A DNA stretch of 15,191 nt from Archangium sp. (lineage in GTDB: Bacteria; Myxococcota; Myxococcia; Myxococcales; Myxococcaceae). Below, one piece after another: positions 6,847-12,782 of this stretch. A model generated the notes under the pieces. That model saw only the letters and a program-made list of their open reading frames with translations, was not told the origin of the DNA and did not search any database. The position numbers and the translations under genes are program-made. The stretch spans positions 1 through 15,191 of the forward strand of contig JAEUJT010000288.1 in NCBI GenBank assembly GCA_016793525.1. The letters run 5' to 3'. Each line of letters begins with the position of its first letter. Position 1 is the stretch's first letter.

Positions 6847-7425
6847 TCACCCGCCGAGCGGCAGGCGCTTCAAGAAGTCGGCGAGCTCGTCGGCGTGCTC
6901 CTCTTCTTGCGCGAGAATCTCCTCGAACATTCGCCGGGTGGTCGGGTCTCGGTCGCCGATGAAGCGCACGATGGTGACGTAGGTCTCGATGGCGATGCGC
7001 TCGGCCACCAGATCTTCGGTCAACATGCCCCGCAGCGACTCGCTCGTGACGTAGTCGGCGTGGCTCCGATTCACGAGCGTGGCCGGGTTGAAGTCGGGCT
7101 CGCCGCCGAGCTGGGTGATGCGCTCGGCGATCTTGTCGACGTGGGCCTGCTCTTCGTTCGAGTGCTCCATCAGCTCGTCGCTGATCACGAAGCCAGCGGA
7201 GCCGCCGAGGGCCGCGCTCATGTAGCCGTGGTTTCGGTACCGCAGCATGCAGACCAGCTCGGTCGCCAGCGAGTCGTTGAGAACCTTCACGATCTGCTGG
7301 CGGTCACCTTGGTAGCCGACAGTGACCGCGCCCTCCTCGATGTGTGAGCGAGCGCGCCGCTTGATGGCCTCCAAGTCGAGGATGAATGGGCTTGATGTTT
7401 CGAGCGCAACAGGTGAACGGGACAT
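6847..7425 (-). CDS. Ferritin-like (bacterioferritin-type) di-iron protein
   Basis: A 192-residue soluble four-helix protein of the ferritin-like superfamily. Di-iron ligands are visible in the expected order: E56 (SLATEL), E92xxH95 (EEQAH), E142 (AERIAIETY) and E174xxH177 (EEEHAD). It lacks the heme-ligand Met context that would make it a true bacterioferritin, and is close in length to bacterioferritin-like or Dps-like stress proteins. It probably oxidises and stores iron or consumes peroxide, protecting DNA and proteins. ATG 7425 is preferred over 7485, because GGAGG sits 7 bases upstream and the longer N-terminus would overlap the preceding gene. It lies 44 bases after the small membrane protein and 35 before the Trp/Tyr-rich gene, indicating a three-gene operon. 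Confidence 0.88.
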   Translation of the reverse strand: MSRSPVALETSSPFILDLEAIKRRARSHIEEGAVTVGYQGDRQQIVKVLNDSLATELVCMLRYRNHGYMSAALGGSAGFVISDELMEHSNEEQAHVDKIAERITQLGGEPDFNPATLVNRSHADYVTSESLRGMLTEDLVAERIAIETYVTIVRFIGDRDPTTRRMFEEILAQEEEHADELADFLKRLPLGG

Positions 7426-7469
7426 GGCAGAACCTCCGGTGAATACTGAGTGAATGGCGCCGACGAGCT

Positions 7470-7709
7470 TCAGTCGCGCAGCCACGAGATGAGCCCCACC
7501 ACGCCGAGGACAACGAGCCCTCCGCCGATGGCAGCCGTCGCCTGGGGGTGCTGACGGGCGAGCTTGCGAACGTCGCGAACGGTGCTCCGGCTCAGCTTCA
7601 GCGCCGTCGTGCTCGCCCGGCGTGCGACCTTGGTCGCTTCATCGGCGGCGGCCTCGAGGTCGAGGTTCGAAATGGCGCGCTTCACGAGATCAGGTGCGGT
7701 GAGGTCCAT
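7470..7709 (-). CDS. Small C-terminally membrane-anchored protein (ElaB/YqjD-like, tentative)
   Basis: A 79-residue protein. Residues 1-55 are mostly helical and charged (ATKVARRASTTALKLSRSTV). One membrane segment near the C-terminus (59-76, AAIGGGLVVLGVVGLISW) is followed by LRD. This layout, with Gly-rich terminal anchor, resembles the DUF883 proteins ElaB/YqjD that tether ribosomes to the membrane in stationary-phase E. coli. The resemblance is by architecture, not by clear sequence identity. AAGGAG lies 6 bases before ATG 7709; the longer open frame to 8015 runs into the divergent gene and is rejected. First gene of the unit with the ferritin-like protein, with a candidate sigma-54 promoter at 7753-7768. 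Confidence 0.7.
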   Translation of the reverse strand: MDLTAPDLVKRAISNLDLEAAADEATKVARRASTTALKLSRSTVRDVRKLARQHPQATAAIGGGLVVLGVVGLISWLRD

Positions 7710-7752
7710 GGTGCGTCTCCTTGCGATTGAACGACGTGGAGCCCTCAGCACT

Positions 7753-7768
7753 CGCAACCGACATGCCA
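7753..7768 (-). promoter_or_regulatory. Candidate sigma-54 promoter for the ferritin-like operon
   Basis: The minus strand reads TGGCATGTCGGTTGCG, a close match to TGGCACG-N4-TTGCW with GG-N10-GC spacing. The ATG at 7709 is 44 bases downstream, a distance like that of the BON-gene element (42). Confidence 0.55.
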
Positions 7769-7862
7769 CCCGCCCCACCGGCAAACGAGGGAGATACGGA
7801 GTCGCTCGACACCCAAACGCGTCACACCGAGCGAGCGCGCCACAGGCCGGACGAAGCCGCAC

Positions 7863-7881
7863 CGCACATTCGCCCAGTGCG
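7863..7881. repeat. 19-bp inverted repeat in the divergent intergenic region
   Basis: CGCAC and GTGCG flank a 9-base spacer, the same 5-9-5 geometry as the repeat at 3410-3428, though the arm sequence differs. It is about 95 bases upstream of the -24 of the minus-strand promoter, a usual distance for an enhancer site. It may be coincidental. Confidence 0.2.
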
Positions 7882-7886
7882 CGGCG

Positions 7887-7902
7887 TGGCACGCCCGATG
7901 CG
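7887..7902 (+). promoter_or_regulatory. Candidate sigma-54 promoter for the outer-membrane barrel gene
   Basis: The sequence TGGCACGCCCGATGCG has a perfect TGGCACG -24 element, GG-N10-GC spacing and a -12 of ATGCG instead of TTGCW. The start codon follows 14 bases after the GC, implying a very short leader, as for the universal stress protein. Confidence 0.5.
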
Positions 7903-7915
7903 AAGGCCCCGCTCC

Positions 7916-8449
7916 ATGAACTCAAAACTCCTGGCAACCGTGGCCGCGTTGGCGCTCGTCGCACAGAGCGCCGTCGCACAAGAAGCCGTCTCTCAATCGT
8001 CGTCGGTGGAGTCACCGAACGTGCTCATCTTCAACCCAGGCGACCTGATCAACGGCATCGTCTCGGTGGAATACGAGCGCGCGCTGACGTCGTTCTTCGG
8101 GTTGGCCTTCGGCCTCTCGGTGATGTCGTTTCGCGGGGCCTTCGCGCCCGCCGACTCGGCGACCGTCACCGCGCTCGGGCCTGAGCTGAGCGCCCGATTC
8201 CACTTCATTCGTGATGCGCCGCGCGGACTGTGGATCGGCCCTTCGATTCAGGGCGTGTACATCGCGGCCCGCTCTGGCGGCACGGTGAACCGCGCCTTCG
8301 GGTACGGGCTCGGCGCGGCCGTCGGGTACAACTTCTCCCTCGGCCACCACTTCGTGCTGCAGCTCGGCGTCGGCGGCGGGTTCAACGACTACGGCGAGGG
8401 CATCGCCTGGGCGCCCCGCTTCCGCCTCGGGCTCGGCGGTCGCTTCTAA
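7916..8449 (+). CDS. Small outer-membrane beta-barrel protein (DUF3575-like, tentative)
   Basis: A 177-residue exported protein. The signal peptide is residues 1-22 (LLATVAALALVAQSAVAQ). About eight amphipathic strands follow, with alternating hydrophobic and Gly-rich turns, and the C-terminus is RLGLGGRF. The terminal Phe is the usual signal for barrel assembly in the outer membrane. The segment NVLIFNPGDLINGIVSVEYE resembles the opening of DUF3575-type proteins. ATG 7916 is fixed by the signal peptide; an upstream open extension lacks sense. A -24/-12 element ends 14 bases before the start. It converges with the kinase gene, whose stop is 22 bases downstream, and no terminator is apparent between them. 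The function is unknown beyond an envelope role. Confidence 0.75.
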   Translation: MNSKLLATVAALALVAQSAVAQEAVSQSSSVESPNVLIFNPGDLINGIVSVEYERALTSFFGLAFGLSVMSFRGAFAPADSATVTALGPELSARFHFIRDAPRGLWIGPSIQGVYIAARSGGTVNRAFGYGLGAAVGYNFSLGHHFVLQLGVGGGFNDYGEGIAWAPRFRLGLGGRF

Positions 8450-8471
8450 GCACTGAATTCTCGGAGTGGGG

Positions 8472-9872
8472 TCAGCGCGGCAGGTGAACAGTGAACTGCG
8501 TGCCTGCCTGCGCTGATGAGGTGACGGAGACAGAGCCGCCGTGGGCGCGCACGATCTCCCTGGTGATGTGGAGCCCAAGCCCCAACCCGTCGCGCAGCGC
8601 TCTGTCGCCCAGCTGAACGAAGGGCTCGAAGATCAGCTTCTGCGCCTCGGCGGAGATGGGCTCGCCCTGGTTGTGCACGGTCAAGATGAGGTGGCGCGGC
8701 TCGACGCTCAGCGCCACGTCGACGCTGGAGTCGTCGGGGCTGTGCCGGAGCGCGTTGCCGATCAGGTTCGAGGCGACCTGCGCGAAGCGATCGGGGTCGA
8801 TGTCGACGTCGGCCGTGTCGGCCTTCACCTCGATGACCCGCCCGTCGAACGCCAGGCGCAGCTCGTCGACCACCGACTCGATCAACGCGTGCACCGCGAC
8901 CTTCTGGCGCACGATGGGCAACCCGCCGCCGAGCCGAACCCGGGTCAAATCGAGCAGCTGAACGATGAGGTTGTTCATTCGCTCGGCGCTGGAGCGAATG
9001 TGCGAGACGAACCGGCGCTCCCGCTCGTCGAGGTTGGGGCTCTTCGCGAGCAGCGTCGACGCCTGCTTCACCGCCGAGAGGGGGTTCTTCAGGTCGTGGC
9101 TGGCCACGCCCATCAGCTGCTCGCGCAGCGACGACGAGCGCCGCTCTTCGTTCTTCTGCACCGACACGTCGAGCGCGGTGCCGAACACGCTGCGCGGCGC
9201 ATGGCGTTCACGCCGGCCGCGCAGGTCGACCCACTGCGCCTGGCCAACCAGCAGCTGCAACGCCACCTCGCCCTTCTCCAAGGCCGCCACGAAGGTGGCG
9301 CGCTCGCTCTCCGAGAACACCGCCAGCACCACGTCGTGCGACCACACGCCGCCGGGGGAGAGGCCAAGGAGCTGCTCGAACCGCGCGTCGCCCTGAAACT
9401 GCCGCGACTTGGGGTCGTAGCTCCAGGTGCCCAGCCGGGCCGCCTCGACGGCGAGCTCGAGCCGGGCGCGGGTGCGCTCGGTCTCGACCCGCAGGCGGCC
9501 GCTCTGGAGCGCGGTGTGCACCACTTTGCGGAGCTGCTCGGGTTTGAGCAGCATCGTCTTCGGCACGTAGTCTTCAGCGCCAGACTTGATCGCTTCGGCG
9601 GCGACGTCTTCGCCTCCGGCCCCGGAGAGAAAGATCGCGGCCAGCCCGGGCTGCGCCTCGCGGAGCTGGCTCAACACCTCTGGACCCAGCAGCGGAGGCA
9701 AGAAGTAATCGACCACCGCGAGGTCGTATTGACCGTTTTTCAGCAGCTCGAGGGCGGTGGCGGCATCGGCGGCCTCGTCGACGTGGCCCACCTCGGCCAG
9801 GGCCCGGCGAATGCCCATTCGGTCGACGGAATCGTCGTCGATGATGAGGAGCCGTGGGCTGGCGGCGGGCAT
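8472..9872 (-). CDS. Receiver-PAS-histidine kinase (soluble hybrid sensor)
   Basis: A 466-residue cytoplasmic kinase with no membrane segment. An N-terminal receiver domain (6-122) has acidic residues D12-D14, phospho-acceptor D55 (LAVVDYFLPP), S83 and K105. A PAS-like region follows (about 135-240), then HisKA with H259 in VASHDLKNPL. The ATPase domain has an N box (SNLIGNALRH, 368-377), a G1 box reading HNQGEPI (400-406) and a G2 box GLGLGLHI (429-436). G1 has N where DxG is common; this variant occurs in other kinases and need not inactivate it. The receiver sits in front of the kinase, so its phosphorylation could gate activity. It starts 38 bases after the NtrC-family gene, with GAGAGG before ATG 9872, and is its likely partner. 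Confidence 0.9.
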   Translation of the reverse strand: MPAASPRLLIIDDDSVDRMGIRRALAEVGHVDEAADAATALELLKNGQYDLAVVDYFLPPLLGPEVLSQLREAQPGLAAIFLSGAGGEDVAAEAIKSGAEDYVPKTMLLKPEQLRKVVHTALQSGRLRVETERTRARLELAVEAARLGTWSYDPKSRQFQGDARFEQLLGLSPGGVWSHDVVLAVFSESERATFVAALEKGEVALQLLVGQAQWVDLRGRRERHAPRSVFGTALDVSVQKNEERRSSSLREQLMGVASHDLKNPLSAVKQASTLLAKSPNLDERERRFVSHIRSSAERMNNLIVQLLDLTRVRLGGGLPIVRQKVAVHALIESVVDELRLAFDGRVIEVKADTADVDIDPDRFAQVASNLIGNALRHSPDDSSVDVALSVEPRHLILTVHNQGEPISAEAQKLIFEPFVQLGDRALRDGLGLGLHITREIVRAHGGSVSVTSSAQAGTQFTVHLPR

Positions 9873-9910
9873 GGCCCTCTCGTACCGAAAACGGGCTCGA
9901 TCAGCAAAGC

Positions 9911-11332
9911 TCAGCTGCCGCCCGCGGGCCGGTCATTGGCCGCGGCGGGCGCTTCGTCGGTGGGAGCGGTCCGCCAGGTGGGCAGCCCCCAGGTCTCGAG
10001 CTTGCGATACAGGGTGCGGCGATCGATGCCCAACATGTCGGCGGCGCGGCTGCGGTTGTCGTGCACCAGCTGCAGCACGCGCAGCACGTAGCGCTTCTCG
10101 AACTCGTCGAGCGGCACGATTTCTTCGGCCTCGTCGACCGAAACGCTGAAGCGCTCTCGCTGGTACGAACGCAGCTTGTCGGGCAGGTCGCCGACCGAGA
10201 GCTGCCCGCCCCGGGCCAGCGCCGCGAGCCGCTCGATGCAGTTCTCGAGCTCGCGCACGTTGCCGGGCCAGGCGTAGTTGAGCATCTTGTGCGCGACGTC
10301 GGCCGGGAGCGTCAACGGCTCGCGCCCGTCTCGCTTGCACACCCGCTCGAGGAACAGCGAGGCCAGGTGCACCACGTCCATCCCTCGGTCGCGGAGCGGG
10401 GGGAGATCGATGCGGATCACGTTGAGGCGGTACAGCAGATCTTGGCGGAACCGCCCCGCCTCGGCCTCGACCTCGAGATCTTGGTGGGTCGCGCAAAGCA
10501 CGCGGGCGTCGAACGCGACTTCGGCGTTGCTGCCAATGGGGCGCACCTTGCGCTCCTGCAGCGCGCGCAGCAGTTTGGCCTGGTTGTCGAGGCTGAGCTC
10601 GGCGACCTCGTCGAGAAAGAGCGTGCCGTCGGTGGCCTCGACGAACAGCCCCTGCTTCGCGGCCCGGGCGTCGGTGAAGGCGCCTTTGGCGTAGCCGAAC
10701 AGCTCGCTCTCCACGAGCGACGCCGGCAGCGCGGCGCAGTTGATGGGCACGAAGGGGCCCTTGGCGCGCGGAGACAGATCGTGGAGCGCGCGGGCGACGA
10801 GCTCTTTGCCGGTGCCCGTTTCGCCGTGCACGAGCACGCTGGCGCCCGAGGCGGCCACCCGCGAGACGAGATCGCGAACCTGCTGCATCGCCACGCTCTC
10901 GCCGAAGAGCTTCGCCTGCTCGCCGGCGGGCAGCTTGCCTTGGTGAACGAGCGCGCGGGTGAGCTGGCGGCGCTCCACCGCGCGGCGCACGCACGGCATC
11001 ATCAGCTCGAGCTCAATGGGCTTGGAGATGAAGTCATAGGCACCGACCCGCAGCGCGGAGACGGCGGTCTCCACGCGCGACTCGGCGGTGATGACGATGA
11101 CCGGCAGCTCGGGGCGCGATTCTTTGAGCGCCGTGCACAGCTGCAGGCCGTCCATTCGCGGCATGGACACGTCGGTCAGCACCACGTCGACGACCGCCGC
11201 ACTTTCAAGCGCGAGGAGGGCCTCGGCGCCGTCGTGATACGTCACGACGTCGTACCCTTCGCCGCGAAGCGACTCCGCCAGCAGCTCGGCCTGCGCCACA
11301 TCGTCTTCGACCACCGCTAGGCGTGCCTTCAT
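9911..11332 (-). CDS. NtrC-family sigma-54-dependent response regulator
   Basis: A 473-residue activator of sigma-54 RNA polymerase. The receiver domain (about 4-118) has E9/D10/D11, phospho-acceptor D54 (LTDVSMPRMDG) and K104. The AAA+ domain (about 143-375) has Walker A GETGTGKE (170-177), the sigma-54 contact loop as GAFTDA (217-222) and Walker B with D241-E242 (GTLFLDE). A Fis-type helix-turn-helix lies near the C-terminus (NRSRAADMLGIDRRTLYRKL). The loop differs from the usual GAFTGA by Asp for Gly, a variant known in active family members. ATG 11332 is chosen over 11377 because it opens directly with the receiver. It lies 38 bases before the kinase gene and 63 after the lipoprotein gene, suggesting a sensory operon. 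It may control the candidate sigma-54 promoters around it; that link is inferred. Confidence 0.95.
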   Translation of the reverse strand: MKARLAVVEDDVAQAELLAESLRGEGYDVVTYHDGAEALLALESAAVVDVVLTDVSMPRMDGLQLCTALKESRPELPVIVITAESRVETAVSALRVGAYDFISKPIELELMMPCVRRAVERRQLTRALVHQGKLPAGEQAKLFGESVAMQQVRDLVSRVAASGASVLVHGETGTGKELVARALHDLSPRAKGPFVPINCAALPASLVESELFGYAKGAFTDARAAKQGLFVEATDGTLFLDEVAELSLDNQAKLLRALQERKVRPIGSNAEVAFDARVLCATHQDLEVEAEAGRFRQDLLYRLNVIRIDLPPLRDRGMDVVHLASLFLERVCKRDGREPLTLPADVAHKMLNYAWPGNVRELENCIERLAALARGGQLSVGDLPDKLRSYQRERFSVSVDEAEEIVPLDEFEKRYVLRVLQLVHDNRSRAADMLGIDRRTLYRKLETWGLPTWRTAPTDEAPAAANDRPAGGS

Positions 11333-11395
11333 AGTGACCCCAAGTGTCTCACGAACGCGCTCCCCGACCTCAGGCAACGCGCCCGCGAAAGGCCA

Positions 11396-11704
11396 TTACG
11401 GAACAACTTCAGAGCAGTCGCTGCCGCAGTTGAAGGTCGCCGCGGCGCAGGCGCGATCGTCGATGCAGGCTTCGCAGCGGTTGATGGCCGAGGCCTGGCT
11501 CGAGTTGCTCTGCGCTCGGGCTCGGCACCGGTCGGCGCAGGTCTCGACGTTGTACGAGCCGTCGAAGCAGTCTTTGTAGCGGGTGCAGATGGTGTTGCAG
11601 TCGAGCGCGGCGTCGATTGGCTGACATGCCATGAAGGCGAGCGCGGCGGCGACGGCGACACGGCGGAGCAACGGGAACACGGCTTCAACAATGAGAGGGT
11701 GCAT
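11396..11704 (-). CDS. Cys-rich candidate lipoprotein (102 aa)
   Basis: A short exported protein with signal region (VAVAAALAFMA) followed by C27 in a lipobox-like FMAC; Phe at -3 is unusual for a lipobox. The mature part has ten further cysteines (C36, 40, 46, 56, 60, 77, 80, 86, 93, 97), several in CxxxC or CxxC pairs, implying a disulfide-locked fold outside the cytoplasm. No named domain is recognised. AAAGGA lies 9 bases before ATG 11704. It precedes the NtrC-family gene by 63 bases on the same strand and has a degenerate -24/-12 element upstream. It could be an envelope sensor or partner for the two-component pair, but this is a guess from position. Confidence 0.7.
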   Translation of the reverse strand: MHPLIVEAVFPLLRRVAVAAALAFMACQPIDAALDCNTICTRYKDCFDGSYNVETCADRCRARAQSNSSQASAINRCEACIDDRACAAATFNCGSDCSEVVP

Positions 11705-11733
11705 GGGGGAAAATCCTTTCTTCCCCGACCGAC

Positions 11734-11749
11734 TCCAAGCGCTGTGCCA
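11734..11749 (-). promoter_or_regulatory. Degenerate sigma-54-like element before the lipoprotein-NtrC-kinase unit
   Basis: The minus strand reads TGGCACAGCGCTTGGA: perfect TGGCAC at -24 and correct spacing, but -12 is TTGGA, lacking the conserved GC. The ATG at 11704 is 30 bases downstream. Weakest of the set; if real it would make the activator self-regulated. Confidence 0.3.
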
Positions 11750-11884
11750 ACCCCCTCGAACACCTCAACGCAGGGAGAACGCTCTTCTTCCCCACCTTTC
11801 ATGACGTGCAGGAACGCCACACTGAGACGGTCGGCGCGGAGCTGCCACACCTCCAGGAGAACGGGCTGTGCGGGTGGGAGCGTG

Positions 11885-11900
11885 TGGCACCCCAGTTGCT
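11885..11900 (+). promoter_or_regulatory. Near-perfect sigma-54 promoter before the GlsB-type gene
   Basis: The sequence TGGCACCCCAGTTGCT matches the consensus TGGCAC-N5-TTGCW throughout, with GG-N10-GC spacing. ATG 11938 lies 38 bases downstream, so transcription would start near 11911 and leave a leader of about 27 bases containing TGGAG. It lies only about 550 bases from the NtrC-family gene start, in the divergent region. Confidence 0.75.
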
Positions 11901-11937
11901 CAGAGGGTCTTCACACCCGCTGCACCCTGGAGTCGTC

Positions 11938-12201
11938 ATGAACGTCATCGTCTTCCTCATCGTTGGTCTGGTCGCCGGCCTGCTTGCCCGCGCGATCTTC
12001 CCTGGGAACCAGAACATGGGCGTGCTCGGCACCACGCTGCTCGGCATCGTGGGCTCGTTCATCGGCGGCGGCGTGTGGTCGCTGATGGTCTCCAACGGCA
12101 ACTGGCTCGCGTTCACCCCGTCAGGGCTGTTGGGGTCGACCATCGGCGCCATTCTGGTGTTGGGCATCGCCTCACTCATCAGTCGCCGTTCACGCGCCTG
12201 A
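11938..12201 (+). CDS. GlsB/YeaQ/YmgE-family small membrane protein
   Basis: An 87-residue inner-membrane protein of the Transgly_assoc family, with three hydrophobic segments (about 2-20, 27-50, 60-82). It shows the family layout: Gly-rich helices, GLLARAIFPGNQNMG in the first loop, LLGIVGSFIGGGVW in the second helix and a basic C-terminus (SRRSRA). Length is typical. Relatives in E. coli (YeaQ, YmgE) are stress-induced; the exact function is unknown and the name 'transglycosylase-associated' rests on weak evidence. ATG 11938 has TGGAG 5 bases upstream and begins at the first helix; an upstream open extension is rejected. It is the first gene under the near-perfect sigma-54 element and is followed 29 bases later by the barrel gene. 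Confidence 0.88.
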   Translation: MNVIVFLIVGLVAGLLARAIFPGNQNMGVLGTTLLGIVGSFIGGGVWSLMVSNGNWLAFTPSGLLGSTIGAILVLGIASLISRRSRA

Positions 12202-12230
12202 GCCATTCGGCACACACGGGAGGGAACACC

Positions 12231-12782
12231 ATGCGCACTCTACGAGCTTGTACGGCGATGGCCGCCGCTTTGACCCTGGTTGCAACCGCAGCCCACGCCG
12301 ATTCACCCTCGGCCTTCAGCACGGCCACCTCGAGCGCCACGCTGGGCGCCATCGACAGCGAGAGGAGCGACTTCTCGAACTTTCGCGTCGAGGTCCACCT
12401 CGACTTCGGGTGGTACAGCGCGTTCGGCGGTGGGCTGCGGCTCGAGGTTCCGCTCTCGCACAACGGCATCATCGACGGGGTCAACGACGAGATCGCGCTC
12501 AGCTTCGGCGCCGAGCTCTTCTACTTCTACCCGTCGGGCTCGCTGGGCATCGGCGTGTACCCAATTCTCGCCGTGCAGTGGAACTTCTTCGTCGGCTCCC
12601 GCGTGTCGCTCTTCCCCGAGCTCGGGGTGGCGTTTCTGTTCGGCCCCTCGAGAGCGAGCTACTGGGGCACCTTCATCGCGCCCTACCTGGGCTTGGGCAT
12701 TCGGTACCACTTCAACGCGCGCAACGCGCTCTTGGCCCGGGTGAGCTGGCCCGCCGGGCTGCAGCTCGGCATCACGTTCTAA
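12231..12782 (+). CDS. Outer-membrane beta-barrel protein (183 aa)
   Basis: An exported protein with signal peptide (residues 1-23, ending VATAAHA). A chain of amphipathic strands with aromatic girdles follows (FRVEVHLDFGWYSAFGGG, ELFYFYPSGSLGIGVYP). The C-terminus is LQLGITF, ending in Phe as expected for outer-membrane barrel insertion. The family is not recognised; the fold is inferred from strand pattern. AGGGA precedes ATG 12231 by 5 bases. It lies 29 bases after the GlsB-type gene without a promoter between, so both probably share the sigma-54 element at 11885-11900. Its stop codon TAA overlaps the stop of the convergent kinase gene by three bases within CTAA (12779-12782), leaving no room for a terminator. 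Confidence 0.75.
   Translation: MRTLRACTAMAAALTLVATAAHADSPSAFSTATSSATLGAIDSERSDFSNFRVEVHLDFGWYSAFGGGLRLEVPLSHNGIIDGVNDEIALSFGAELFYFYPSGSLGIGVYPILAVQWNFFVGSRVSLFPELGVAFLFGPSRASYWGTFIAPYLGLGIRYHFNARNALLARVSWPAGLQLGITF

Noticed and set aside
8541..11320. Long plus-strand open frames (8541-10091 and 9854-11320) opposite the kinase and NtrC-family genes
   Set aside because: Both lie antisense to genes with complete, ordered catalytic motifs and have low-complexity His/Leu/Gly/Arg composition.
11376..11391. Possible -24/-12 element directly before the NtrC-family gene
   Set aside because: On the minus strand TGGCCTT is followed at the right spacing by GGGCG instead of TTGCW, so the -12 is too poor to claim.
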